Shown: positions 17,482 through 25,898 of the stretch, piece by piece
How the letters are laid out: each line of letters starts with the position of its first letter
How positions within the stretch are numbered: position 1 is the first letter of the stretch
Assembly (NCBI GenBank): GCA_020847495.1
Contig: JADLCA010000395.1
Coordinates: forward strand, 1 to 44,115
From: Candidatus Hydrogenedentota bacterium
GTDB lineage: Bacteria; Hydrogenedentota; Hydrogenedentia; Hydrogenedentales; SLHB01
Direction of reading: 5' to 3'
Length of the DNA: 44,115 nt
Notes under the pieces: generated by a model
What the model saw: only the letters and a program-made list of their open reading frames with translations
The model's database searches: none
What the model was told of the DNA's origin: nothing
Program-made: the position numbers and the translations under genes

Positions 17482-17510
17482 ATCGTACTGGTTGACGTTC
17501 TGGAAGGCAA
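17482..17510 (-). promoter_or_regulatory. Candidate promoter of the acylase gene
   Basis: On the minus strand TTGCCT (17510-17505) and TACGAT (17487-17482) are 17 bases apart, about 67 bases upstream of the acylase ATG. It interleaves with the plus-strand promoter at 17492-17520. The hexamers are weaker than that one. Untested. Confidence 0.35.
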
Positions 17511-17520
17511 TGCCTAGAAT
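17492..17520 (+). promoter_or_regulatory. Sigma-70-type promoter of the propeller sensor gene
   Basis: TTGACG at 17492-17497 and TAGAAT at 17515-17520 with a 17-base spacer. Predicted start of transcription is near 17527, giving a leader of about 110 bases before the ATG at 17638. This supports the later start codon for the sensor, since a GTG at 17524 would sit on the transcription start. Untested. Confidence 0.55.
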
Positions 17521-17557
17521 GGCGTGGACCCACGCAACGTAACGGACTTTCGCGTAA

Positions 17558-17579
17558 GTTGCGCAACGCGCATATGCGC
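17558..17579. promoter_or_regulatory. Adjacent twin palindromes, possible operator
   Basis: GTTGCGCAAC (17558-17567) is directly followed by GCGCATATGCGC (17568-17579); both are perfect palindromes. They lie just downstream of the predicted transcription start of the sensor gene and upstream of the divergent acylase promoter. Such placement fits a repressor or dimeric regulator site, but no regulator is known. Confidence 0.35.
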
Positions 17580-17637
17580 CGCGGCATGGGGAGGCGATGA
17601 GCTGCCCCCGCTCGCCGGGCAAGGGAATCTTATCAGA

Positions 17638-20529
17638 ATGCCACATGCGATGCGGCTAGGACGGCTGCTCCTTGTACTCCACGTTTTGGTTTGCTGGCAC
17701 GCACATGGGGGCGACGCCTATTCCTTTCGTCCCTATCATGCCCCGCCTTCCATCAGCGACGACCGTATCTCGGACCTGTATGAAGCCGGCGACGGCACGC
17801 TTTGGGTGGGGGTGTGGGGCGGAGGGGTGTGCCGCGTGCGCGGCGCCGAGACACGCACCTTCACCAAGGCGGATGGGTTGCCCAGCGACTGGGTCCGCTG
17901 TTTGGCGATGGATACCGAAGGCAATGTCTGGATCGGCACTGCCGACGGGATTACCCGGATCAGCGCGGACAATCTGACTACGTTCACCACCGACAACACG
18001 CCGGAGATGCCGCAGAACTCCGTGCGGTGCGTTACCCTTGTATCCAGTGGAACACTCTGCTTCGGCATGTCGAATGGAGGTATCTTGTGCCGCGGCCCCA
18101 GTCCTTTCTCCGCGGCAGTGGTCACCCCTGATGCCGCCGCGGATTCGGAGTGGTTCTTCGACGACCGGCCGGAACTCATGGAGGGACGCGGCGTCCGTGA
18201 CATCCTGGAGACCTCGGACAAGTCTCTGTGGATCGCGCTGCACGATGGTTCGGTTACGCAATACGCGGGTGGCGCTTGGCGGCACTACGGGCCCGGCGAG
18301 GGGATTACCGAAGGAGTTTTCCGCCTATTCGAGGATTCCTCAGGAACGATGTGGGGTTCCGGTGGGAAGTTCTTGTACCGGTTTGACGGTACCGAATGGA
18401 AAGCAGTGCCCGAGGCAGGAAACGTCCCGAACGCCGTCGCCGAGTCTCCTCATGGCGAGTTGTTTGTTGGGACGCGGAACGGGATTGTCGTCAGCCGCCC
18501 ATCTGGATGGTCAAGCCTTTCTATGGGAGCGGAAGTGGGGTCTCCCGAGATCACCTGCCTGCTCTTCGGACGGACTGGCGCACCCTGGGTGGGGACGTTG
18601 GAAGGTGTTATTCGCGGTTCCCGGCCCCTCTGGAATCCTTTCGTAACCACCGAGTCAGGAATCCCACTGCGCGAGGGGATTCTGTTTGCGGACACAAACC
18701 CTTACAGCGTGGATGTCGAAGGGAACATAGTCGCGTTCGACGGCATGGCCTGGAAGTCTATCGCTCATGTCGACGATCCTCGCTTCACTCCGCTGTACAT
18801 CACGCCCCCGCGGGAAGGCAATGTATGGGCGCTTTGCGAACAGTTTGCCCTTCGCATCGCGGTGAATTCATGGACCGTCCAGGAAGCGGTGACGGTGTCC
18901 GAGGACCTGAATCCGTGGCGGCTGGCGTGGGGTCTCGAAGGTAATCTGTGGCTACTGGGAAGCCGGGGCGCGTATGAGTTGAAGGAAGGGCAATGGTCTC
19001 CGCTTCCCACACATCCCGAAACGAAGCCCTCGTGGGCCTATGATGTTGATATCGCGGCGGACGGTTCGGTCTACGTGTGCTATGCGGGAGGGGTCGAGTA
19101 CTGGGAAAACGGCCGTATCCAGGCGATGCGCGAGGTGGATCCCGCGTTTCGTGACGGCCACTACGCTTCGGTGTGCCGCATGAAGGATGGGTCCCTTTGG
19201 GTGGGGACTTACGGGACCGGCATCCTCGTGTACAGCGGGCACGATGTCACGCAGATCACGCGTCAGGACGGACTGCTCAGCGATCACGTGTCCGATATCA
19301 CGCAAGCTCCCGATGGCACAATCTGGGTCGCCTTCCGCCGGAAGGGCGTCGCCTCGTTCCGGAATGGAAAGTGGGTGAATTTCGGGCACCGTCACGGTCT
19401 TCCCAACGCTTCTCCCACGTGCCTGGCCGCCCTCCCGGACAACTCCCTGTGGCTGGCCACCTCGTCTCAGGGGTGCTGCCGGTACTTTCCGGATTCGGAA
19501 GGTCCCGAGACCACGATCGTGGCGGCAACGGACACGATCGCCGCGCGCGGAACGGGCGTGTTCTCGTTCTCGGGTGTCGACTCATGGCAGCGGACGCTGC
19601 CGCAGGACCTGACGTACTCCTGGCGTATGCGCCCCACGGTTCAACCCGCCAGCGCGGCCGGATGGAGTGACTTCTCACACAACACGACAGCGGTCGTATC
19701 CGGGCTGGCGGCAGGCAATTATGTTTTCGAGGTGAGAACGATGGACGAGGATCGCAACGTGGACGCCACGGCCTCGCTGATTCCCGTCATCATCGAGCCC
19801 CCGTTCTGGGGCCGGCCCGGATTTGTGGTTCCGCTCGGCGCCTTCGCAGCCTTGGCACTGCTGTCGCTGGTGTTCGTCTATTCCAAGCACTTGCGCCTGG
19901 TGTATTCGGAAGCCAACCTCCGCAGAAGCGAGAAGAGTCTTGCCGAAGCCCAGCGCATCGCGCACGTCGGCAGTTGGGAATGGGATGTGGCCAGCAACAC
20001 GATTCTGTGCAGTCCGGAGAGTTTCCGGCTGCTCGGCATCGCGCCGGTGCCCAAGGGCATCTCCATGGAGCAGTATCGTGAGGCGGTTCATCCGGAGGAC
20101 CGCGCCTTGTTTCAGGCCGCCGTCCAGAGTGCGATTTCACAGTGGGCGCCGCTGGAAATCGACCATCGGATTCTGCGCCCGCACGGCGAAGTGCGGCACG
20201 TGTACCAGCGCGGTGAAGTGATCGAAGTGCCCGGCACGCACCAGATCCGGCTGGTGGCGATTTCGCACGATATTACCGAACGGAAGCGGTCCGAGGCGCT
20301 TCGCGAACAGCTTATCCGGGATTTGCAGAGCGCGCTGGCGCGGATCAAGACGCTGAGCGGACTCATCCCCATCTGCTCGTCGTGCAAGCGAATCCGCGAC
20401 GACAGCGGCTTCTGGAATCAGATCGAGTCCTACATCAAGGAACACTCCGACGCGGAATTTTCCCATGGAATCTGCCCGGAATGCGCCAAGAAGCTCTATG
20501 GGGTCGAAGACCTCATGCGCGATGCCTGA
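17638..20529 (+). CDS. Membrane sensor: beta-propeller, Y_Y_Y, PAS and C-terminal Cys4 domain, no kinase
   Basis: A 963-residue protein. An N-terminal signal or anchor (MPHAMRLGRLLLVLHVLVCW) fixes the start at 17638. The next 600 or so residues are 'two-component regulator propeller' repeats, seen as recurring GTLWVGVWGGGV, GNVWIGTADGI, SLWIALHDGS and GTIWVAFRRKGV units. A Y_Y_Y-type beta-sandwich (TYSWRMRP...YVFEVRTMDEDRN) precedes one membrane segment (about 729-751). A PAS domain (about 776-880, AHVGSWEWD...ISHDITERK) is followed by a C-terminal module, LSGLIPICSSCKRIRDD...FSHGICPECAKKLY, with Cys 913, 916, 946 and 949. This module occurs after PAS or receiver domains in many bacteria; its role is not known to me. 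No HisKA or HATPase domain is present, unlike classic hybrid propeller sensors. Confidence 0.85.
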   Translation: MPHAMRLGRLLLVLHVLVCWHAHGGDAYSFRPYHAPPSISDDRISDLYEAGDGTLWVGVWGGGVCRVRGAETRTFTKADGLPSDWVRCLAMDTEGNVWIGTADGITRISADNLTTFTTDNTPEMPQNSVRCVTLVSSGTLCFGMSNGGILCRGPSPFSAAVVTPDAAADSEWFFDDRPELMEGRGVRDILETSDKSLWIALHDGSVTQYAGGAWRHYGPGEGITEGVFRLFEDSSGTMWGSGGKFLYRFDGTEWKAVPEAGNVPNAVAESPHGELFVGTRNGIVVSRPSGWSSLSMGAEVGSPEITCLLFGRTGAPWVGTLEGVIRGSRPLWNPFVTTESGIPLREGILFADTNPYSVDVEGNIVAFDGMAWKSIAHVDDPRFTPLYITPPREGNVWALCEQFALRIAVNSWTVQEAVTVSEDLNPWRLAWGLEGNLWLLGSRGAYELKEGQWSPLPTHPETKPSWAYDVDIAADGSVYVCYAGGVEYWENGRIQAMREVDPAFRDGHYASVCRMKDGSLWVGTYGTGILVYSGHDVTQITRQDGLLSDHVSDITQAPDGTIWVAFRRKGVASFRNGKWVNFGHRHGLPNASPTCLAALPDNSLWLATSSQGCCRYFPDSEGPETTIVAATDTIAARGTGVFSFSGVDSWQRTLPQDLTYSWRMRPTVQPASAAGWSDFSHNTTAVVSGLAAGNYVFEVRTMDEDRNVDATASLIPVIIEPPFWGRPGFVVPLGAFAALALLSLVFVYSKHLRLVYSEANLRRSEKSLAEAQRIAHVGSWEWDVASNTILCSPESFRLLGIAPVPKGISMEQYREAVHPEDRALFQAAVQSAISQWAPLEIDHRILRPHGEVRHVYQRGEVIEVPGTHQIRLVAISHDITERKRSEALREQLIRDLQSALARIKTLSGLIPICSSCKRIRDDSGFWNQIESYIKEHSDAEFSHGICPECAKKLYGVEDLMRDA

Positions 20530-20535
20530 CCGTCG

Positions 20536-21933
20536 CTACTCCGGTGAGGCCGCCGGCGCTTGCGCGGGAATTGTCTTGACCTGCAGGGTGATGTTCGACG
20601 CACCGGGCCCTAGTTTCATCCCATTGCCCTCGGGCCCGTGCACGGTGATTGAACCGGAAATGTCGCGTACGGACGTGTCGGTCTGGTCGTCGTAGAAGGC
20701 AATGGCCGGCCGCGGCGCCGTGTCGTAGACGTGGCAATCCACAAACTCGATCCCGCCCATGTCCTGCGTGATGGAGGGCCGCCGCAGATGCACGTAGACG
20801 GGTACACGCAAACCGCCGTACTCGCGAAACGATGACACCCAGGGCTGTTTCCAACTGCAATTGACAAACCGCACCACGGCGCTCTTCGCGGACTTGTCGT
20901 AGATCTTCGCACCCTCCTTGCCGGTGTTCTCCGTGGTGCAGTTGATGAATTCGATGGTCCCCTTGGGGCCGTTGTCGCCGATGGCCCCAATACTCATTCC
21001 CGCCCAGCCCTTTTGTCCCATATCTGTGAAGTCGTCGAGCGTCATGCCCGGCGAACCCATGCGCGCATGGCAGTTCTCGAAGCGAATGGAGACCGGCTCA
21101 CTTTCACTGGTCATGGGCTTCAAGTAGACGAGCATTGCGTGGCCGCTGTTGTTCTCGAAAACGCAATTGCGAATCACGCAATTGACAAAACGCTCATCAG
21201 CGCTGTCGCACTCGAGATCGATGCCGGCCTCCGGCGGCGTTCCGCTGGTGCCCGAAAAAACGCAGTTCTCCACGAGGAGGTTCACCGCGCTGATCACACT
21301 CAAGCCCTGCCGGTGGTTGTCATGGCTGACGCAATTGCGGATGGTCACATCCTCGCACCAGCGGGTTGCTCCCCCGGAGCCCACATAGAACCCGTCGCCG
21401 CCCGTGCTTTCGACCCGCACACCTTCCACCAGAACGCGCTTGCACCCCGAGAAGCTGATGCCCATGCGCCATTCGGCGCGTTGGTAGTCCGCACTCTGAT
21501 AATCCTTCTTCCTCATGCGCAAGGTGGCGCCATAACCTCGGATAGTGATATCGGTCATTTCCACCGCGCGAAACAGCGAGTCTCCCCCACCCTTGAATTC
21601 GCCCTTCTTTGCGAGGATCAGCACGCCCGGCTCGAAGATCAGCTCGAGATTGCTGCGCAACGTGATAGGGCGGACGATCCACGGGGCGCCCATGTACGGC
21701 ACGACCACGGTCTTTGCCTTGGAGTTGATGGCCGCCTGCAACGCATCGGTCGAGTCCTCGGCGTTAAAACCCCACCACGCGGCATTCGCGACGGCCCGGG
21801 TGCCTGCCTCCACTTCCGCGATAGCGGCCGGGTCTCCAATGTGGGCAGGTAGTGTTTCCTGGGCCGAAATAAGATGTCCAGCCAACATCGCCACAATGAA
21901 AAGGCCCAAACGCGCGTAAACCGTTCCGAACAT
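20536..21933 (-). CDS. Secreted right-handed parallel beta-helix protein
   Basis: A 465-residue protein with a signal peptide (MFGTVYARLGLFIVAMLAGHLISA). It opens with a pectate-lyase-like entry segment (DALQAAINSKAKTVVVP...SNLELIFEPGVLILA), then has repeated beta-helix coils such as VLVEGVRVESTGGDGFYV, VTIRNCVSHDNHRQGLSV, LLVENCVFSG and IRFENCHARM. This fold occurs in polysaccharide lyases, hydrolases and tail-spike-like proteins; no catalytic set can be assigned, so function is open beyond probable carbohydrate binding or cleavage. The ATG has GAGGAG 7 bases upstream. It lies 77 bases downstream of the esterase gene on the same strand and may share its transcript. It converges on the sensor gene with 6 bases between them. 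Confidence 0.82.
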   Translation of the reverse strand: MFGTVYARLGLFIVAMLAGHLISAQETLPAHIGDPAAIAEVEAGTRAVANAAWWGFNAEDSTDALQAAINSKAKTVVVPYMGAPWIVRPITLRSNLELIFEPGVLILAKKGEFKGGGDSLFRAVEMTDITIRGYGATLRMRKKDYQSADYQRAEWRMGISFSGCKRVLVEGVRVESTGGDGFYVGSGGATRWCEDVTIRNCVSHDNHRQGLSVISAVNLLVENCVFSGTSGTPPEAGIDLECDSADERFVNCVIRNCVFENNSGHAMLVYLKPMTSESEPVSIRFENCHARMGSPGMTLDDFTDMGQKGWAGMSIGAIGDNGPKGTIEFINCTTENTGKEGAKIYDKSAKSAVVRFVNCSWKQPWVSSFREYGGLRVPVYVHLRRPSITQDMGGIEFVDCHVYDTAPRPAIAFYDDQTDTSVRDISGSITVHGPEGNGMKLGPGASNITLQVKTIPAQAPAASPE

Positions 21934-22010
21934 GTTTCATCTCCTCTGCCATCCGGCAATCAGGGCCAGTTCGCAGGGTCCCTCACAAACTCGCATTCCA
22001 GGCTCCCTCC

Positions 22011-23906
22011 TCAGTCTCCTCGGAACGCAGGACTCAGGGATCTCAGATCGGCAATGTCGAAGAGTCCAAGCAATCCGAAACAGAAGAGAGAGGGCGAATC
22101 ATCGTAATGAATACCTTCCCCAAGCACGTCTTTCAAGCTAGACAATCCACTCTCCACATGCAGCTCGTCCATGGCATCCGGTGCCAGGGCGCCTGCCACC
22201 AGCGCCGCGAGACCGCACACTCGCCCTCGCGCGCGGAGGTGAATGGGCCCGGCCCCGAATTGCCCCCGGATCCAGAATAGCGCTGATGATACTTGGGAGG
22301 CCTGTTCCCCGAGCAGCGTGGCGCCGGTCGTGTTGATGAGCATCGCAAACTGCGCGGGCTTTCTTGGGGCGACCGTGCACTCGCCCACATACAGTGGGTC
22401 CATCAAGACCACGCGCCAGCCTTCTACAACCAGTTCCTTCGCTTCGGATTCCAGCGAGACCTTGCCTTCGTCCGCGATCAACAGCGTGGTGCCCTTAGTA
22501 TCCGAGGACGCCTTCTCAAGCACCAGTACGGGAATGGACCAGTCTTCGGTCTTGAGAATCGTGGAGTGGGCGCTCAAGGGCGGAATAGCGGTGGGGTTGC
22601 TCTCACTCGCCGTGAGGGTCTCGGCACGCCATCCTGTGAGGTCTGCGAGCAGCCGGCGGCGTTTCTTGGCAGAACCCGGAACCTGTTCGGGCAGCCTGGC
22701 CATTGCCTCTTTCGCCAGTGAGATGAACGTCGCGTTGGAGCTTGGAATGCCAGCCTTCAACTCATCCTTCGTGCAGATCTCGCCTTCAAACGGCAGTTCT
22801 TCATCTGTCCAGCCGAGTCCCCATTGCGCGCTTACAAAGCGGTAGAACGCCAGGCGGTTGTCAAGATCATAGTTGTGCGTTCCCGGTTCCTCGTTGTTGT
22901 GACTCTGGAACGCCGCCGCTGCATTGCAGAGCCGGTAGAAAGGAACAATGGGATCATAAACACTTGGCCAGGCGCGTGCGGACTGGAAGCAACAATCATC
23001 CTGCGCGTTGTAGATCAACAGGGCTGGCCGGGGGGCGAGCATCGCGGTGAGATGCGTATAGTCCGCCACCGTCATCATGGCGGGAGGGATCTGCTCAAGG
23101 TCGCCGATATCCCCAGGATTGTGCACGCGGACGCCCATACCAATGTAGCCCGCATTGGGTGCGCACAAGGTAATCCGCGTGTCGAGCGAACTCAGCAGTA
23201 TGGTCTGCCACCCACCGCCCGAGAGGCCGGTCATACCGATGCGCTCCATATCGATATTCGGGTGCCCGGCGAGGACGTCCAGCCCGCGTTTCATGGCGAG
23301 ATAGAACACGGACACCCCGCTGACGCCGCAGAGGTCGAGATACGCCGAGTCGTTGTGACGCCACTCGTCGCTCTCCAGTTCACCGAATTTGAGCCACTCA
23401 GGGTGAAGCGCCAGTACGCCGCGCTTCGCCAAGTTGATGCAGCGGATTTGCTCGTATTCGATGGACTTCCCCGGCGGACCCACATGGCCGTTCACATTGA
23501 GAATCCCGGGCATGCGCGCGGCTGATTCGGCCGGTTCGTACAGCAGCGCGGGGATCCAGAGGCTGGGCAATGCCTCATAGCGCAGTTTGCGGATGCGGTA
23601 TCCGTGGCCGGAATCGATTGTATCGGCCCACTCGACGCGGACGTCTCCGCTGCGCCACTCTCCCGGCACGCCGCGGAACACGATCTCGTCGAGCATGCGC
23701 TTGCGCAACCGCTTCGTATCGCGCTGCCAATCGCGAGACGACGCAGGCAGAGTCAGCGCGGGCACACGGCGGAGCACAAACGCCTCCACTTCATCCAGGG
23801 TGGTGCCCGGTTTCAGCACGGGGTGCGACAAGGGCGTGGATGGGCTGGCCGTATCGGTCACCGGTTGCGCGAAAGCCAAGGCCAAGCAAAACAACAGGGT
23901 ACTCAT
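22011..23906 (-). CDS. Secreted alpha/beta-hydrolase, acetyl xylan esterase-like, with second hydrolase-like half
   Basis: A 631-residue precursor; MSTLLFCLALAFAQ is a signal peptide and GGAGGG lies 8 bases upstream of the ATG at 23906, so this start is preferred to one 11 codons earlier. The first half is an alpha/beta-hydrolase: oxyanion region GILNVNGHVGPPG, nucleophile elbow GLSGGGWQT (Ser229), then an acid candidate in IYNAQDDCCF and a His candidate in PGTHNYD. This resembles CE7-like or dienelactone-hydrolase-like esterases that deacylate plant polymers. The second half (from about residue 430, SIPVLVLEKAS...) repeats a hydrolase-like strand pattern but shows no GxSxG. Substrate is unknown. 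The beta-helix gene follows on the same strand. Confidence 0.8.
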   Translation of the reverse strand: MSTLLFCLALAFAQPVTDTASPSTPLSHPVLKPGTTLDEVEAFVLRRVPALTLPASSRDWQRDTKRLRKRMLDEIVFRGVPGEWRSGDVRVEWADTIDSGHGYRIRKLRYEALPSLWIPALLYEPAESAARMPGILNVNGHVGPPGKSIEYEQIRCINLAKRGVLALHPEWLKFGELESDEWRHNDSAYLDLCGVSGVSVFYLAMKRGLDVLAGHPNIDMERIGMTGLSGGGWQTILLSSLDTRITLCAPNAGYIGMGVRVHNPGDIGDLEQIPPAMMTVADYTHLTAMLAPRPALLIYNAQDDCCFQSARAWPSVYDPIVPFYRLCNAAAAFQSHNNEEPGTHNYDLDNRLAFYRFVSAQWGLGWTDEELPFEGEICTKDELKAGIPSSNATFISLAKEAMARLPEQVPGSAKKRRRLLADLTGWRAETLTASESNPTAIPPLSAHSTILKTEDWSIPVLVLEKASSDTKGTTLLIADEGKVSLESEAKELVVEGWRVVLMDPLYVGECTVAPRKPAQFAMLINTTGATLLGEQASQVSSALFWIRGQFGAGPIHLRARGRVCGLAALVAGALAPDAMDELHVESGLSSLKDVLGEGIHYDDSPSLFCFGLLGLFDIADLRSLSPAFRGD

Positions 23907-24407
23907 AAGACAAACCCTCCGGATTGCCAATGGACACACTATACCCTATGAGCGCGCCTGCGTAGGGCGGGAATTGTTCCCGCCCTCTTATCCACCCATT
24001 GATTCAATGTAAGCCAATTGGGGAGGTGCGAGTACGCGATGCGCTTCCAGGAGCGCCGGCATCCCTGCCGGCTCTTGAACAAGCCGAAGACAGTACCCGC
24101 CCCCCCATGGAAGGCGGGAACTAATTCCGCCCTAACCCAAACGATCTGCTTCATTGGTCTGTCCCGGTCGAAGCCAATGCCTGCCAGGGATGCATGCCCT
24201 GGGCGGACTCCGCGCCGGGTGTGGTACGATACGGTGCGATGCGCGCGGAGGGAAGATCAGAACCCTATCGACGCCGGTCCGCGCTTCCTGTGGACGGGGA
24301 TAGGAGTGGATTGGCGATGGATCTTGAATCTCACCCCATGCGTTTGTCTGGGGTTGGCGTTCCTCGCCGTGTCATCGAAATAGTCGTTTCACGTTCAGGA
24401 GGGATGT
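23907..24407. other. Repeat-rich intergenic region between divergent esterase and ceramidase-like genes
   Basis: No gene seen in about 500 bases. It holds a TATAGT on the minus strand (23943-23938) that could be the -10 box of the esterase gene, with a poor -35, then the MITE-like element 23963-24134, and about 270 bases upstream of the ceramidase-like gene in which I find no consensus promoter. Short open frames here have no ribosome site or recognisable product. Confidence 0.5.
23963..24134. mobile_element. MITE-like palindromic element, TA-bounded, about 172 bp
   Basis: The left end TAGGGCGGGAATTGTTCCCG and the reverse complement of the right end, TAGGGCGGAATTAGTTCCCG, match over about 22 bases with a one-base shift, forming terminal inverted repeats. 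Each end is itself a hairpin (left arms AGGGCGGGAA/TTCCCGCCCT at 23964-23973 and 23977-23986). A third hairpin, GCCGGC-ATCCCT-GCCGGC, lies inside at 24055-24072. TA at both borders would fit the target duplication of IS630/Tc1-type elements. No transposase is encoded. Copy number in the genome is unknown. Confidence 0.45.
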
Positions 24408-25784
24408 ATGAGCAAGAATGTTGTTTCACGGCTGTGCGCGCTTTTCGCGGCTATGGCCGCCGCTAGCGGTGTTCCCATGGCACATGCGCTCGAGATGTCA
24501 AGCTTCTCCGCCGAAGTCACCGCACCCATTGGACATGCCATGATGGCCGGTGGTATCGCACCCGCGAAATCCGTTGTGGATCCCTTGTACGTGAATGGTC
24601 TCGTGCTGCTGGGCGCGGGCGACCCCGTCGTCATGGTGGCGATTGACTGGTGCGAGATTCGCAACGACGCGTATGACGCCTTCCGTGACGCGTTGGCGGA
24701 GGCCGCCGGCACCACGCGCGAGAAGGTTTTGCTCACCAGCGTCCATCAGCACGATACACCGGTTGCGGATTTCACAGCGCAACGCCTGCTCGATGAGCAC
24801 GGACTGCCCGAGGCCCTCTGCGAAGTTCCGTTCGTGAAGGACTGCATCGCACGCACGGCGCGCGCCTTGAAGGATTCCCTCGACGATGCGGTTCCGGTAA
24901 CGCACTATGGCATTGGCCAGGCCGCCGTGGAAGGCGTGGCCTCGAACCGGCGCGTGGTCGCCGCGGACGGAACCGTTTCCTTCCCCCGCAACAGCGCGAC
25001 GGGCGACCCGGCCATTCGCGAGGCGCCCATCGGCGAACATGATCCCATGCTCAAAACGCTCAGTTTTTGGAATGGCGACCAGGCGCTCGCGGCGCTCAAC
25101 TTCTATTCCGTGCATCCGATGAGCTACTACGGGAAGGGCGGCGTGTCCGCGGATTTCGTGGGGATGGCGCGCCGCAAACGGCAGGAAGACGATCCCGCGA
25201 TTCATCAATTCTACTTCACGGGATGCAGCGGAGACACCACAGCGGGCAAGTATAACGACGGTGCCATCGCGAACCGGCCCGTGCTCGCAGACCGCATCTA
25301 CCAGGCCATGGTCGCCGCGTGGAACGCCACGGAAAAGCATGAGGTAGGCGACGTGACGGTGCGTGTCGCGAAAATGACTCTCGAACCGAAGAGCACCGCG
25401 GGGTACACGGAAGAGGACATGAAAGCCACTTTGGCGGACGCCAACGCGAAGACCTTTACGCGCATTCTCGCGGCCATGGGATTGAGTTTCCTGATGCGGC
25501 TGGATCAGCCGATCGACGTGCCGGCCGTGGATTTCGGCAAGGCGCAGTTTCTGGTGATGCCCGCCGAGAGTTTCGTGGGGTATCAGCTCATGGCGCAGCA
25601 ACTGCGGCCCGACAGCTTCGTTGTGACGGCGGGATTCGGGGAGTGCGCGCCCGGTTATATACCCACCGCGCAGACATCCGCGGAAGGATTCAACGACGCG
25701 CACGACTGGTGCTGGGTCGCGCCGGGCGCCGAAGAACGCATGCGCGCCGCCATGGCGGAAGCGCTGGGCGCGCCGAAGCCATAG
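24408..25784 (+). CDS. Secreted neutral/alkaline ceramidase-like protein (N-terminal domain family)
   Basis: A 458-residue protein with a signal peptide (MSKNVVSRLCALFAAMAAASGVPMAHA). It matches the pattern of the neutral/alkaline non-lysosomal ceramidase N-terminal domain: AEVTAPIGHAMMAGG, DPLYVNGLVLLGAGDPVVMVAIDWCEI, LLTSVHQHDTP, LNFYSVHPMSYYG, and FTGCSGDTTAGKY. Many bacterial proteins of this group are much shorter than true ceramidase and lack its C-terminal immunoglobulin-like domain, as here, so ceramide hydrolysis is not assured. The family HxH-type metal site is partly visible in SVHQHDTP. AGGAGGG (24397-24403) lies 4 bases before the ATG. A hairpin with a T-rich tail follows the stop. 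Confidence 0.8.
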   Translation: MSKNVVSRLCALFAAMAAASGVPMAHALEMSSFSAEVTAPIGHAMMAGGIAPAKSVVDPLYVNGLVLLGAGDPVVMVAIDWCEIRNDAYDAFRDALAEAAGTTREKVLLTSVHQHDTPVADFTAQRLLDEHGLPEALCEVPFVKDCIARTARALKDSLDDAVPVTHYGIGQAAVEGVASNRRVVAADGTVSFPRNSATGDPAIREAPIGEHDPMLKTLSFWNGDQALAALNFYSVHPMSYYGKGGVSADFVGMARRKRQEDDPAIHQFYFTGCSGDTTAGKYNDGAIANRPVLADRIYQAMVAAWNATEKHEVGDVTVRVAKMTLEPKSTAGYTEEDMKATLADANAKTFTRILAAMGLSFLMRLDQPIDVPAVDFGKAQFLVMPAESFVGYQLMAQQLRPDSFVVTAGFGECAPGYIPTAQTSAEGFNDAHDWCWVAPGAEERMRAAMAEALGAPKP

Positions 25785-25823
25785 GGGACTGATTGCGGAG
25801 AGAAGAGCGGCGTGGACGCCCCC

Positions 25824-25870
25824 ACATGTCCGATCGGACCGATCCGACGGATCGGTCCGATCGGACATGT
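25824..25870. repeat. Perfect 47-bp palindrome
   Basis: A 23-base arm (25824-25846) is followed by one base (A, 25847) and its exact reverse complement (25848-25870). The arm is built from the unit CGATCGGACCGATCCG. The symmetry extends outwards through GGACGCC (25814-25820) and GGCGTCC (25874-25880) with two mismatches. It lies between convergent genes. There is no T-run directly after it. A related degenerate copy is at 28156-28193. Confidence 0.85.
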
Positions 25871-25897
25871 GCAGGCGTCCCGCCTGCTTCTTGTTCA
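25871..25897 (+). terminator. Candidate intrinsic terminator of the ceramidase-like gene
   Basis: GCAGGCG-TCC-CGCCTGC (25871-25887) is a perfect 7-bp stem followed by TTCTTGTTC. It lies 87 bases after the ceramidase-like stop and one base from the stop of the convergent SDR gene. The T-tract is imperfect, and the left arm also takes part in the outer symmetry of the 47-bp palindrome. Confidence 0.4.
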
Positions 25898-25898
25898 A

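Noticed and set aside
25824-25898. CRISPR array or tRNA-like structure at the palindrome
   Set aside because: There is a single symmetric inverted repeat with no spacer-repeat periodicity and no cloverleaf or T-loop sequence.
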